Counted from the stretch's first letter, positions 8,048-18,698 are shown. The stretch: DNA of 32,010 bases from Candidatus Moraniibacteriota bacterium (GCA_026396255.1 JAPLXD010000016.1:1-32010), one strand, 5' to 3'. Numbers and translations: made by a program. Notes: generated by a model not told the origin, from the letters alone.

Positions 8048-9721
8048 TTATTTAAAAATATCCTTGAAAAATACTCTTTTTGAATTTTGAAGGTCGTCAA
8101 CACTCTTATGGAAAGTCGGCAACACCTGATCAACAAAACTATCGTTCGGCTTGAGGGTTCGAACTGTATAGGCACCGAATTTCTTTTCACCGGTAGCAGA
8201 AAATTCAGAGCCAAGAGACTCGCTTAGCTTGCTATTCGCCGCTCTCGTGAGCTTGGTGTCGAAATAACACGTATTTTGATCGACAGTTTTCACATCAGTC
8301 AGAGACAGTCCGTTCTTTCCTTTGAGCGCGAGCAAATATTTTATCGGCCGACCATATTCCGGAGCTGAATTATAATAGACCGTGCTCTTCGGACAACTGG
8401 CGGCCATGAAATCCACCGCATTTTCAAGATGCCAAAGAACGATGCCATCGCGCGCCTTGAGGATGATCGTTCTGTTTGGATAGATCCCCTTCTTCTGGGC
8501 AGATTCGATTTCTTTGAACCATTGGTATGTGCCAAGCAGGTTTGCCAGGATCAGAACCGCTGGAATCGCGAATGCCAGACCGATCCAGATGATTTTTTTC
8601 GGTTTTTCGAGACGCAAAAAGAATTGCGAAATATATCCGGCAAACATGAAAGGCAAGGTGATCATTGGCAGGAAAAAACGCGGCCGGATGTCAAAAGCGA
8701 TCGGGATATAGGCTAAAAAATACACTACAAACCAACAGAAAGTCAGGAGCAAAAACTTTTTCTTGACCGCATCTTTTTCTTCGCGATAAAATTTCAAATT
8801 CAAAACAAGGGCCGGAATCATGAAAAAAATCCAAGTCAAATTGGCTGGCAAGGAATCATTGTTTTTTACTATGTATCCGGTCAGAATAGTCAACCAGTTT
8901 TGGCCGAAATAGGAAAAATCGCGGGTAATATTTTCCCAAAGGGCGTGGTTTGAGGCCTTGGAATGGATAGCCGCCACAAATTCCTTTGAATTTGCTCCAT
9001 GCGTATGGATTTCATTGGCCACAACCGGGGCATAGAGGATCATTACCATCGCCAAAAACAAAATAACCTTTTTCCAGTCCAGATATTTTCGAAGTCCCTT
9101 GCGCTCGAACCACAAAAAAACAAGGGTGACGAGAGGCAAGGTCAAAAAAGAGAGAAAATGAAGCTGGGTCGAAACCGCGAACGACAGGCCGGCAACCGCC
9201 ACCCAGCGCAAGCGATATTTCACTTTCTCATCAAACACATTGAGAAGGGCATAGAAAAACAGCAGATTGAAAAACGGCAAAGCGTTTGGATTCCAGGAAA
9301 ACCGCGAATATTCGATGGCAAGAAAACACAAAGCATATGCCGAAGCCAGAATCATCGACCAATTTCGGTCAAAATATTTTTTGAGCAGAAGATAAAAAAG
9401 CGGGATGGAAAGGATTGAAAAAAACAAATCGGGATAGGCCAAGACTGACGGGCTCACGCTGTGAAAAAGAACGGCGGCGGCATATTGGAAATAGTAGAAG
9501 ACCGGCCCGAGGTTGAGATGAGTTCCGCCGGCTTTCGGCCCCAAAAGCGGCAGCCAGCCTGGCCCTTTTTCAAAGGCTTGCCGGGTGAGAGAAGCGTCCC
9601 GCGCCTGATCCATCTTGAAAAAAAGCCAGTCGTGAAAATGCCATACGCGCAAAAAAATTCCGACCGCCACGACAGCCGCAAATATGATTATTTTCCAATT
9701 TTTTTTGAAAAATTCAGTCAT
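8048..9721 (-). CDS. GT-C (GT39/ArnT-like) membrane glycosyltransferase
   Basis: Polytopic; FLRVWHFHDWLFFKMDQARDASLTRQAF motif shared with the two paralogs at 10770-12488 and 12460-13974. Start chosen at MTEFFKKNWK. Confidence 0.8.
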   Translation of the reverse strand: MTEFFKKNWKIIIFAAVVAVGIFLRVWHFHDWLFFKMDQARDASLTRQAFEKGPGWLPLLGPKAGGTHLNLGPVFYYFQYAAAVLFHSVSPSVLAYPDLFFSILSIPLFYLLLKKYFDRNWSMILASAYALCFLAIEYSRFSWNPNALPFFNLLFFYALLNVFDEKVKYRLRWVAVAGLSFAVSTQLHFLSFLTLPLVTLVFLWFERKGLRKYLDWKKVILFLAMVMILYAPVVANEIHTHGANSKEFVAAIHSKASNHALWENITRDFSYFGQNWLTILTGYIVKNNDSLPANLTWIFFMIPALVLNLKFYREEKDAVKKKFLLLTFCWFVVYFLAYIPIAFDIRPRFFLPMITLPFMFAGYISQFFLRLEKPKKIIWIGLAFAIPAVLILANLLGTYQWFKEIESAQKKGIYPNRTIILKARDGIVLWHLENAVDFMAASCPKSTVYYNSAPEYGRPIKYLLALKGKNGLSLTDVKTVDQNTCYFDTKLTRAANSKLSESLGSEFSATGEKKFGAYTVRTLKPNDSFVDQVLPTFHKSVDDLQNSKRVFFKDIFK

Positions 9722-10773
9722 CAGAATGTTTTTGACCATTTCACGCCGTATTTCCGAAACCAGTCTGCTATTTTGCCGCTGCTAACTTTTTTGTTTTTCT
9801 GGATAGCGCGCCGCTTTTTGACCAGATCCGGAATATTGGCAACAACACTCCCCCACGCCCGCAAGATTTCCTTCGCAACCATAGTTTTGTTTTGTCCGGA
9901 AAATTCCGCTCCTTTTCTTCCTTTTTTCATTATAACTCGAAAAAGCAAAAAAATGTACCTGACGGGCGTGAAAACGAGCAGAATGACCGCCAACCGGCAA
10001 AGAGGATAGTTTTTGATCAGTGTGAAAAACCGGTTGCGGTTGAGATAGTAGGCCTTGAAACCGGAAATTCCTCCAGCGGTTGCGCTATGGACGTGCCACG
10101 CGACGGCTTTGGGACAATAGAACGATTTGAATCCCGCCAGCCGCATTCGCCAAGCCAGATCAACATCTTCATAGTAGGCAAAATGGCTGTTGTCAAAATA
10201 CTCACCCTCGGACAATTGAGTTTTCTCCAGGGCTTTTCGGGTGAAAAGTGAGGCCGCACCGGTTGCTCCGAAAATCTCTTTTTCTTCATCGTATTTTTTG
10301 CCGTCTTTTTCGCTGTATCCCCGGTTTGTCGCCACTCCGTCAACGCTCAAAAGAATTCCGGCACAATCAATTTTTTCCGGCTCGAAAAAATTCAAAACTT
10401 TCGGCTGTGCCGATCCTGCATCGGGATGCTCTTGGCTGCAATTTATCATATTTTCAATGAATTTTTCGTGAAGTTTGGTATCATTGTTGAGAATGAAGAC
10501 ACATCCGATGCTTTTGTCTTCAAGCGCCTTTTTTATGCCGATATTGTAGCCTTTCGCAAAACCGGTATTTTCCTTTAATTGAATAATTTCCGTTTTGGGA
10601 TAATTTTCTCGAACAAAATCAACCGATCCGTCTTTCGACCCATTGTCTACAAAGATCACTTTAAAGTCCCGATAACTTTGTTTCTCAAGTGAATCAAAAC
10701 AGTCTTTCAAATATTTTTTGCCGTTCCAATTGGCGATGATAACAGCGGTTTCGATCATCTGAACTGCGCTCAA
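9721..10773 (-). CDS. GT2 family glycosyltransferase (rhamnosyltransferase-like)
   Basis: VIIANWNGKKYLKDCFDSLEKQSY...VIFVDNGSKDGSVDFV...FILNNDTKL...FAYYEDVDLAWRMRLAGFKSFYCPKAVAWHVHSAT. Confidence 0.93.
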   Translation of the reverse strand: MSAVQMIETAVIIANWNGKKYLKDCFDSLEKQSYRDFKVIFVDNGSKDGSVDFVRENYPKTEIIQLKENTGFAKGYNIGIKKALEDKSIGCVFILNNDTKLHEKFIENMINCSQEHPDAGSAQPKVLNFFEPEKIDCAGILLSVDGVATNRGYSEKDGKKYDEEKEIFGATGAASLFTRKALEKTQLSEGEYFDNSHFAYYEDVDLAWRMRLAGFKSFYCPKAVAWHVHSATAGGISGFKAYYLNRNRFFTLIKNYPLCRLAVILLVFTPVRYIFLLFRVIMKKGRKGAEFSGQNKTMVAKEILRAWGSVVANIPDLVKKRRAIQKNKKVSSGKIADWFRKYGVKWSKTF

Positions 10774-12488
10774 TTATTATTTAGAGTATCATCAATGTTT
10801 TGGGGATATGATTTTGACCCAAGCTGCCTTTGGTTTTTCAGAATATATATCCCGATTTCCCCGAAATTTTGGTACTGCTTGATCGGAAAACCTTTTGTGT
10901 CAACTGCCAAACCGCTGCCACCTTTTTTCCCTACATAAAAAAGCTGGGCATCCGGCGGAATATTATTATAATCTTTCTGCTCCCGAAGAAGCGTGATATT
11001 TTTCTCTGAAAACACATAGGACAGCGGATAATAATAATTTTGCATATATTTCCCGTCAGCTATCATATAAATCTTCCCCTCGGAACCTGCCTGGGAAACA
11101 ATATAATCCCGCATATGGGTCAGTTCTCCCAAAACCACGTGCTGCGGCTGACTGTGATCATTTGACGCATAAAGTTTCGTTTCAACCAAAAGGGTATTGA
11201 AATTGAATCCAATAATGAGCGCACTAACGACGAAAACGGCCGGAAAAAATATTTTTGGATATTTTTGTCTTACAAATTCAAATATAAGGCCCAAAAAGAG
11301 ATATGGGACAAAAAATACCTGGAGATAGTATCTCAGAGGCGCATCTGCTATGACCGGATAAATAATAAGAAAAGATAACCCAATATACAAGCCGATCAAA
11401 CCCAAAAATGTTTTTCTTTTTTGATCTTTTTCCCGGCGATAAAAATATATCAAGAGGCCATAGCCGAATATGGAAAAAAGCAAACCGGCCGCCATCTCAA
11501 GTATTTTTTTCACATCGAGGGGGATACCGAGTAATTTTTGCTTGTACATTCCCACGGCAATCGTCAGATAATTGCATTCCACCTTGTTCCCGAGTGAAGA
11601 AATGATGTGGGTGTTGGCTTGGACATGGCAAACAGCGTCAAGAGCCAGCGGATTGTATCTTTCGTTGGCAGCCCCTGTGCTATCCGTGGATCCGGCAGAC
11701 AGCTTGAACAGTTTTTTTGTATTGGAAAAATTGTGCCGGGTTTCACTGACGATCTGATTGGTGTTGAGGAGCAAAACGATGCCGATGATCAGCAGCCAGC
11801 GTTTCCAAAGGCGCCAATTGCTTTTGAGCGAAACGACGAGAGTGATCAAGCTAACCGAAGTCAAAAGAAAAATTAAAATCGTATGGAGCTGGATACCGAT
11901 ACCCACCGCCACCCCGATCCCCACAATCCAGCCCCAATGCACGCGCTCTTTTTCGGTGAGAAATTTCCAGAGCGACAGCAAAAAGAGCAGTACAAAAAAA
12001 GGCATCGGATTCGGATTCCAGGCGAACCGGGAATATTCAATGGCAAAGTAGGAAACGGAATAGAGCCCGGTGAGCACCAGTGAGATATTGGTCTTGAAAT
12101 ATCTTTTCAGAAAATAATACAGCAGCGGAATCGCCAAGATGTTGAAAAACAAGTCCGGATAGGCCATCGTACTTGGCGCGACTCCGAACAATTTGCCGCT
12201 GGCGATTTGGAAATAATAGTACATCGCCCCCAAATCAAAACTCGTGCTGGCCGCCCGGAAGCCCATCAGCGGCAAGGGAGATTTTCCAGCCAAAAAATCT
12301 TTCACCACCAGCACGTCGCGCGCCTGGTCCGGATAGAAATACAGCCAATCGTGAAAATGGTAGGTGCGCAAGAATATTCCGACCACTATGATCAGCGCGA
12401 GAATCCAAATGCGTTTCGGAATTTTACTTATTGAATTTTTCATGTCGCTTATCTTCATATCATTGCTGCGACCCGTTCTTTTGAACAA
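10770..12488 (-). CDS. GT-C (GT39/ArnT-like) membrane glycosyltransferase
   Basis: Polytopic; FLRTYHFHDWLYFYPDQARDVLVVKDFL motif; paralogous to 8048-9721 and 12460-13974. Confidence 0.8.
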   Translation of the reverse strand: MFKRTGRSNDMKISDMKNSISKIPKRIWILALIIVVGIFLRTYHFHDWLYFYPDQARDVLVVKDFLAGKSPLPLMGFRAASTSFDLGAMYYYFQIASGKLFGVAPSTMAYPDLFFNILAIPLLYYFLKRYFKTNISLVLTGLYSVSYFAIEYSRFAWNPNPMPFFVLLFLLSLWKFLTEKERVHWGWIVGIGVAVGIGIQLHTILIFLLTSVSLITLVVSLKSNWRLWKRWLLIIGIVLLLNTNQIVSETRHNFSNTKKLFKLSAGSTDSTGAANERYNPLALDAVCHVQANTHIISSLGNKVECNYLTIAVGMYKQKLLGIPLDVKKILEMAAGLLFSIFGYGLLIYFYRREKDQKRKTFLGLIGLYIGLSFLIIYPVIADAPLRYYLQVFFVPYLFLGLIFEFVRQKYPKIFFPAVFVVSALIIGFNFNTLLVETKLYASNDHSQPQHVVLGELTHMRDYIVSQAGSEGKIYMIADGKYMQNYYYPLSYVFSEKNITLLREQKDYNNIPPDAQLFYVGKKGGSGLAVDTKGFPIKQYQNFGEIGIYILKNQRQLGSKSYPQNIDDTLNNN

Positions 12489-13974
12489 GCAGCATGGAAA
12501 AACTTCCGTAGTCTTTGTACTGAAGGATATTCACACCTGTGTCTAAGACAATTTTTTTCCGATTTTTCTGCCTCACAACCTGAAAAGATTGGTCGGGCAG
12601 CGGCAAGTTCTTGAGCAAGGACAATTTTATGTTCGACCTTCCGACCAGATATTTGAGCGGCGTATAAGCTTTGTGCAGAAATTCTTTGTCCCCGGAAATA
12701 TATACATTCTTTTTATTGCTTGCGTTGGTAACGATAAATCGGGAAAATTCCTCGGCCTCCTTGAGAATTGTGACATTGACATCGCTTCCCCCGGGATTGC
12801 CATAATTCGCGAACACGGCAAATGATTTTTGGACGAAGAAAAGATTCGAGCCAAGGCCGAGCAGAACGAAGGGAAGGAAAACGAGCGGGAGATAGAATCT
12901 CACTGAAAGCTCATAGGCCATCTTTGTGAAAACGAGGTAAGCTATTCCCGTGAAAACAAACACAATTCCCAAAAAGGCCTTCTGATCCGCATCCGCCTCT
13001 TTCAAAAAATATCTGACAGCCAGGACCAGCCCGCCCAAAACGAATACGGAGCCAAAAGCGAATACCACGACATTCGCTTTGCTGCTGCCGGAGCCAAAAG
13101 AACATTTGTCGGAGATTTCGTATCCCGAAGCGATATAGATGTTCCCTTGAACCAAGCAGCTTGTGCTTTGAAAAATATTTCCAGCCACGGTGCTTTCCGC
13201 TTTCTGCTTGGTCTTGAGCCCCTGGAAAAAAGCTGTAATATTTTTTCCGTTTGTCTTATGCATATCAATCAACTGCGGAATGTTGACGAAAAGAGACACG
13301 GCCAGAACAATCAAAAAAAATTTCAGTACGTTTTTTTTCTTGAACAGAAAATAGCCAAAAACAAGAACCGTCACCGCCGGCAGGATCACCAAAAGCGTCG
13401 TATGGAGTTGGACGCCCACTCCGATTGCGACACCGGCCAATACCGCCCACAAAAATTTGTGTTTGCCCTTCCGGGAAACAACTTCGTGGATTGCATACAA
13501 AAACAAAAGAGTCCAGAACGGTGTTGAATTCGGATTCCAGCCGAAACGGGCATAGAAAATCGCATAGGCCGAAACAGCGAATATCGCTGTCAGATACAAG
13601 GATACATATTTCTCAAAATATTTGCGAAGAAAAAAGAAAAGAAGAGGAATGAACAAGATCCCCGTGAACAGATCCGGATAGGCCATTTTGTCCGGAACGT
13701 TTCCAAAAATTTTGGCCGAGACGATTTCAAAATAGTAAAAGGCCGCTCCCAGCCGGAATTGAGTTCCCCCGGCTTTGGGACCGAGCAGAGGCATCGGCGC
13801 AGATCCGTCGACCGCGCTTGAAACAATCAGCGCGTCTCTTCCCTGGTCGGCGTTGAAGCGCAGCCAGTCGTGATGATGCCAGGTGCGCAAAAATATCCCG
13901 ACGATCAGAATGGCCAGCAGGATCCACCAAAACTTCGGAATATTTTTTATAATTTCAAGTATCTTTTGATGCAA
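12460..13974 (-). CDS. GT-C (GT39/ArnT-like) membrane glycosyltransferase
   Basis: Polytopic; FLRTWHHHDWLRFNADQGRDALIVSSAV motif. Confidence 0.8.
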   Translation of the reverse strand: MHQKILEIIKNIPKFWWILLAILIVGIFLRTWHHHDWLRFNADQGRDALIVSSAVDGSAPMPLLGPKAGGTQFRLGAAFYYFEIVSAKIFGNVPDKMAYPDLFTGILFIPLLFFFLRKYFEKYVSLYLTAIFAVSAYAIFYARFGWNPNSTPFWTLLFLYAIHEVVSRKGKHKFLWAVLAGVAIGVGVQLHTTLLVILPAVTVLVFGYFLFKKKNVLKFFLIVLAVSLFVNIPQLIDMHKTNGKNITAFFQGLKTKQKAESTVAGNIFQSTSCLVQGNIYIASGYEISDKCSFGSGSSKANVVVFAFGSVFVLGGLVLAVRYFLKEADADQKAFLGIVFVFTGIAYLVFTKMAYELSVRFYLPLVFLPFVLLGLGSNLFFVQKSFAVFANYGNPGGSDVNVTILKEAEEFSRFIVTNASNKKNVYISGDKEFLHKAYTPLKYLVGRSNIKLSLLKNLPLPDQSFQVVRQKNRKKIVLDTGVNILQYKDYGSFSMLLVQKNGSQQ

Positions 13975-13986
13975 GAGTTTTGATAA

Positions 13987-15171
13987 TTACTTCAGTTTAG
14001 ATTTCAAATATCCGTAATATTCAACGTTCGCGCTATTTTTGTTCGTATAGTTTTCCAAAACTTTTTCCCTGGCAATCTCGCCCATTTGTCTCCTCAAATC
14101 ACCATTCAGAATCAACTTCTCCAGTTTTTCTTTCCATTCTTCGTCATCACCGGCCACAAATCCGTCCACACCGTCCTCGATCGCCTCTCGAAAGGTTTGT
14201 GTCGCCGCAGCCACTGTTGGCACGCCCACAATCCCCGCTTCGATGAATTTTAGTTCCGATTTTGACTCGCAAAAAGGGTTGCCGATCTCAAGCGGCGCAA
14301 TATTGATGTCAGCGCCCGCAATATTTTCTAGATGCTTCTCCCACGGCACAAAGGGATGTTTTTTCACCCGCTCGTCGAAATTTGCTTGCCTTTGATCAAT
14401 TTCAAGCGGACCGAAAAGATGCAGTTCGACTTGCGGATATTTTTCGAGAAGGCCGGAAAGGACGTCTTTCACCGTCTCAAAATCCTTGTCGTGGCTGGCT
14501 GTTCCGGAAAAATAGCCAATTTTCACAGGCGTGGAGATTCGATCTCCATTTGGAGATCGAATCTCCAAAATCTTTTGCGCGACTTCAACATCATAATTCG
14601 ACAACTTGTTTTTCGAAACGAAAACTTGTTTTCCATGTGTCTTCAATTTTTCCGCAAGATATGACGTTGCTGTCACACAAGTTTTCGCATAATCGTCGTT
14701 CAAAATTTCGCTGCCCACTCCGGTCTCATATTGCTTGCGCTCAAGCGTGTTGAGTCTTTCAAAAAAGTCCATCCGCTTCACATACTCCGGATCATAGACC
14801 AGATCGTCCGTTTCAAAAATAATTTCTTTTTTTTGCGCCTTGATGTTTTCGATCATCTTCGCGATGGTATTGGAATAGATCGTCTTTTGGAAAATAAAAA
14901 TCTTGAACCGGTCAGCGTAGCGCGGCAAGAGCGGATTGTCCTGGACCGTGACGCTGCATTTGAAGCCATGCAGCCTCAACTCTTCCGCCTGCCGCTCGCT
15001 GCGATATTTCGCGCTGTCCCCCACTCCGCTGGAAATGAAAAGGATGTCGCCCGATCCGACGCGTCCGAACAATTTGAAAAAAGAAACGACGGATCTTTTC
15101 CCGCCGCGCAAAATTCCCTCGCGTTTCATCGCGCTGATCCCCTTTCCCAATTTGACCGACCACGATTTCAT
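13987..15171 (-). CDS. GT-B glycosyltransferase (GT1/GT4-like)
   Basis: KIGYFSGTASHDKDFETVKDVLSGLLEKYPQVELHLFG...ADINIAPLEIGNPFCESKSELKFIEAGIVGVPTVAAATQTFREAIEDGVDGFVAGDDEEW. Confidence 0.88.
   Translation of the reverse strand: MKSWSVKLGKGISAMKREGILRGGKRSVVSFFKLFGRVGSGDILFISSGVGDSAKYRSERQAEELRLHGFKCSVTVQDNPLLPRYADRFKIFIFQKTIYSNTIAKMIENIKAQKKEIIFETDDLVYDPEYVKRMDFFERLNTLERKQYETGVGSEILNDDYAKTCVTATSYLAEKLKTHGKQVFVSKNKLSNYDVEVAQKILEIRSPNGDRISTPVKIGYFSGTASHDKDFETVKDVLSGLLEKYPQVELHLFGPLEIDQRQANFDERVKKHPFVPWEKHLENIAGADINIAPLEIGNPFCESKSELKFIEAGIVGVPTVAAATQTFREAIEDGVDGFVAGDDEEWKEKLEKLILNGDLRRQMGEIAREKVLENYTNKNSANVEYYGYLKSKLK
14532..14567. repeat. Intragenic double-hairpin palindrome: tggagat-tcg-atctcca tt tggagat-cga-atctcca
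   Basis: 17-bp perfect inverted repeat with 2-nt spacer; each arm is itself a 7-bp stem with a 3-nt loop. Encodes EIRSPNGDRIST in frame within the GT-B gene. Confidence 0.9.
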
Positions 15172-16382
15172 TTTTTTGTTAATTTCTCAAATATCTCAAA
15201 CAACTTTTTGGCTTCTTTTTCCTCACCCAATTCTTCCATATCATAATGAATTTTCTCTGAAGTTTGGATACCCTCCAAGATGCCGTCCAAATCGCCGAAA
15301 TTCTGCATATAATGGCCTTTTTCTCCCAGTCTCGCGCGGTTGAATTCTTTTTCGAAACAAACGATCGGACATCCGGCCGCCATCAGATTGACCAATTTTC
15401 CGCTGCCTTCCGTCGTACTGCCATTTTTCGGATCAATCGCCGCGTCAGCCAGCGCCAGATAGGCCGGCAAAGAAAAATATTTCACTCTCCCCGCAAAATA
15501 TACGGAATCTCCAAGATTATTTTTTCCGACATATTCTTTGTATTTTTCTTCATCGTTTCCAAATCCGCCGATGAGCAGTTTCCAATCTTTCTTTTTCCAA
15601 AGCTCGGCTTTTTCCTTCCGAGAGTTGAACTCTCGGAATTCCTCAAAGCCAAGCTTTTTTATATTCTTGAATGCTTCGAGCAGTTCGCCGACTCCCTTGT
15701 TGTCGCTCAATCCCCCGATATAGACCAATAACTTTTTTCCTTCCGCCCATTCTTTGATCTCGGCAATCTTTTTCTGCTCATCTTGGGTCAAGCGCGGAAT
15801 ATTCCGGAAAAGCTCCAAATCAATCCCGTCGCGGACGATGTCGATTCGATCCTTGTGCTTGTACAATTGTTCCATCTGCGGCTTCACGTTCTCACTGCTC
15901 ACCACCAGCCAATTGCAGCGGTTGATCAAACGGCGAGAAAGCCATACGAAAAACCGGCGGGCGATGAAATTTTTCCGGTTGTAGCTTTTGAACTCTTCTT
16001 CGAGATCCGCCTGCAAATCAACGACCACGGGAGGATTTTGAAATGTCAGTCTTTTTGCCACATATCCGACACCAAATCCTTCGTACATATGGCCATGGAT
16101 GATGTCCGGTCGAAATTCCTTGATCAGCCGGCGGCACAAGAAAATCAATTTGATGTCGAGCCAAAATTTTCCCCAGGAAAATCCCGGAGCCGTCCGTTTG
16201 TACCATCCGACTTTCCCGATCCGCTCGATATCAAGACCGGCAATATCATCTCCCGAAAAATAGGTGCAAATTTTCACTTCAGCCCCGAATTTTTCAAGAT
16301 ATTTCGCGTCGCCGTATATCCGCATATGGCAGCCCCGATCGGAAAAGAAAGACGTCGCTGCAATCGTCAAAACTTTCATCAT
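15168..16382 (-). CDS. GT4-family glycosyltransferase
   Basis: LLVYIGGLSDNKGVGELLEAF...WKLLIGGFGNDEEKYKEYVGKNNLGDSVYFAGRVKYFSLPAYLALADAAIDPKNGSTTEGSGKLVNLMAAGCPIVCFE. Confidence 0.9.
   Translation of the reverse strand: MMKVLTIAATSFFSDRGCHMRIYGDAKYLEKFGAEVKICTYFSGDDIAGLDIERIGKVGWYKRTAPGFSWGKFWLDIKLIFLCRRLIKEFRPDIIHGHMYEGFGVGYVAKRLTFQNPPVVVDLQADLEEEFKSYNRKNFIARRFFVWLSRRLINRCNWLVVSSENVKPQMEQLYKHKDRIDIVRDGIDLELFRNIPRLTQDEQKKIAEIKEWAEGKKLLVYIGGLSDNKGVGELLEAFKNIKKLGFEEFREFNSRKEKAELWKKKDWKLLIGGFGNDEEKYKEYVGKNNLGDSVYFAGRVKYFSLPAYLALADAAIDPKNGSTTEGSGKLVNLMAAGCPIVCFEKEFNRARLGEKGHYMQNFGDLDGILEGIQTSEKIHYDMEELGEEKEAKKLFEIFEKLTKK
15616..15638. repeat. Intragenic hairpin palindrome ttccgagagt-tga-actctcggaa
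   Basis: 10-bp perfect stem, 3-nt loop (or 11 bp with 1-nt loop), inside the GT4 gene, encoding EFREFNSRKE. Confidence 0.85.
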
Positions 16383-16846
16383 ATTTTTTCGATATTATCC
16401 CCGGGAATCGGTTCCGGATAGAAAACAAATCTTTTTCTCATAAAAAAATTCCACTGGAGAACCAGTATGATTGCCACCAATTTGGCAATCATCACGTATA
16501 TTTTCAGCTTGTCCACCAAAACCCAAAGGATGAGCTCCGTCCAAGCCAGCCCCCCGAGGCCAATCATCGCGAAAACGGAAAATTCCCTTTTGATTTTTCC
16601 GCTGCTCTGGAAAACCAAAAACGAGTTGAGAATATAATTGACGGTTATGCCGCAAAGAAAGCTAACCGCAGCCACAACGAGATAGTTGAGATGCAAAAAA
16701 TGGGTCAAAACAAAAAGGATGCCGACGTCCGTGGCAGTTGCGACCGCTCCGCACATCAGATAGCGAAAATATTGCAAAAGACCCTTGTTGACCTTCCGGC
16801 CCAGGATTTTTTCGATAATTTCATCGATCCAGTCTTTTATGTTCAT
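16379..16846 (-). CDS. GtrA family membrane protein
   Basis: LLQYFRYLMCGAVATATDVGILFVLTHFLHLNYLVVAAVSFLCGITVNYILNSFLVF. Confidence 0.9.
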   Translation of the reverse strand: MNIKDWIDEIIEKILGRKVNKGLLQYFRYLMCGAVATATDVGILFVLTHFLHLNYLVVAAVSFLCGITVNYILNSFLVFQSSGKIKREFSVFAMIGLGGLAWTELILWVLVDKLKIYVMIAKLVAIILVLQWNFFMRKRFVFYPEPIPGDNIEKI

Positions 16847-16862
16847 ATGAAATACAATTCAC

Positions 16863-18698
16863 TTATTGATTGATAAATTCTGACGCTTTAAAAACTTTCA
16901 CAAAATCGTTTGGATTGTTGTTGATGATGAATCGGAAGGAATAGTTGTTGCTCTTGTATATTTTCTCGAAATCCGCGATATTTTTGAGCGATTTGGACAT
17001 CTTGAGGCTGCGGGAGCGGCGGTCGGTCGAAACGACAAAATAGTCGATCTTGTTCTGCAAAAAAGTTGTTTTCTTGAAATCGATGAAACATTTTCCGGCA
17101 AAAACTTCGCAAACCGCCCCTTTGTCCGACCAAATCGTCATATCATGGGCGTTGGGCAAACTATTGAGATAGCTGGCCGCCTCGAAGCTCCCTTCCCCCA
17201 TTCCCTTGAGGTTCACGATGAAATTGTTCGGCAAAATTTCGGACGCATAAGCCAGAAAATTCGGCCGGGAGATGAAGAGACTGCCCAAAAGCACGACAAT
17301 CAAGACCGCGTAAACTGTCAAAACCGGAACAAATTTCTTGACTTTTTTTATTTCAAGAAATTGGGAAACGCCGATAGCCGCCACCACAAAAATAAGCGGA
17401 TACACTATAATCTGGTATCTCACCGTTGCAATCACCGAATTTACCGCGTTGCCGAGATAGAAGATGAAAAGAAAGATGAGAATATAGACAACGGTGATCG
17501 TATCGCGCCGCATTTCTTTTTTTCGGAAAATATTGACCACAGAGAGCAGAATCAAAATCAAAATGAGCGGTGAAACGCTGAAAAGCAAACTATAGAGATC
17601 GGAAGAAATCGCGCCGCCGTATTTTTGCAGTCCATTCCCCTGTCCAAGCCCTTTGGGCTGCGAAATAAGCGCCTGCATATCAATAATATGAACATGCCCG
17701 TAAACGTGCAAAAAAACGAAAGCGGCGAAAGCCAGAAACAAACCGGCGAAAAATTTGGCAATCACACCGCGATATTTCGCCAAAAAACCAAAGATGATAT
17801 TTGAAAACTTGGCTTCAAGCAAAAACGTATCCGCAGCCACCAAAACAATAAGACCGACAAAGAGCGGCCAGGTGGATGAGAAAACTTTGTTCCCGATCGT
17901 GGCATGGATAAGCGTCGAAATTTTGACCCAGGTCGCCGGGAAGAAAACAAAAGCCGTCACCATGGTCGCCAGGACAAGAATGACATAGTTGGCGAGCGCT
18001 TGTTTCAAATATTCCCCGATGGCAACCTTTTTGTGGGCGTGGAAGATATATTCCAAAAAGAAAACCAGGAAAAAATAGACCAGGAGGATATTGGCCACAT
18101 ATTTGGTGATGACGGAAAGTCCGAGAAAAAAACCGGAGAGAATAAGAAATTTTCTTTCACTTCCTTTGAGAAAAACGAAAAGACTAAGCGTAGAAAGTGC
18201 CGTGAGGATCCAAAGAAGCGCGTCCGAATTGATGATGAGGGAAATGCCCAAGAGGACCGGGGAAAGACCCATGAAAAGAAGCGAGAACCTGGCCACGTTT
18301 TTCCCGAGCAGCTTTTTGATGAGCCAATAGAAAACGGGAAGCATGGCGAGCGTGAAGAGAAAAACAGGCAGGCGCAATTTGAAATAGATGTCCCGGATCT
18401 TTTGGATCTGGTCGGGCGTTTTGGGGTCATAGCGCAAAGGCTGGAGATCTTTCGGATTTTCACCGATGAACGGCAGTCCCGCCCCGGAAACAATCGCCAA
18501 AGGCACGCCCGGCTTGTCGGATATGTTCGTGTTTTTCCACTTCATCTTCTGGATCGCGTTCCAAAACGTGGGAACCCGGCCATACGACCAATACGGCTCG
18601 TCCACTCCGGAAAAATTTGCCAAGCGATGAAATCCGAAATAGAAGCTCGAAGCGACAATGACCAAAAAAATGAGGATTGTGATTATTCTTTCTTTCAT
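16863..18698 (-). CDS. GT-C (GT39/PMT-like) membrane glycosyltransferase
   Basis: Polytopic; YFGFHRLANFSGVDEPYWSYGRVPTFW acidic loop motif; paralog of 18876-20732. Confidence 0.8.
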   Translation of the reverse strand: MKERIITILIFLVIVASSFYFGFHRLANFSGVDEPYWSYGRVPTFWNAIQKMKWKNTNISDKPGVPLAIVSGAGLPFIGENPKDLQPLRYDPKTPDQIQKIRDIYFKLRLPVFLFTLAMLPVFYWLIKKLLGKNVARFSLLFMGLSPVLLGISLIINSDALLWILTALSTLSLFVFLKGSERKFLILSGFFLGLSVITKYVANILLVYFFLVFFLEYIFHAHKKVAIGEYLKQALANYVILVLATMVTAFVFFPATWVKISTLIHATIGNKVFSSTWPLFVGLIVLVAADTFLLEAKFSNIIFGFLAKYRGVIAKFFAGLFLAFAAFVFLHVYGHVHIIDMQALISQPKGLGQGNGLQKYGGAISSDLYSLLFSVSPLILILILLSVVNIFRKKEMRRDTITVVYILIFLFIFYLGNAVNSVIATVRYQIIVYPLIFVVAAIGVSQFLEIKKVKKFVPVLTVYAVLIVVLLGSLFISRPNFLAYASEILPNNFIVNLKGMGEGSFEAASYLNSLPNAHDMTIWSDKGAVCEVFAGKCFIDFKKTTFLQNKIDYFVVSTDRRSRSLKMSKSLKNIADFEKIYKSNNYSFRFIINNNPNDFVKVFKASEFINQ

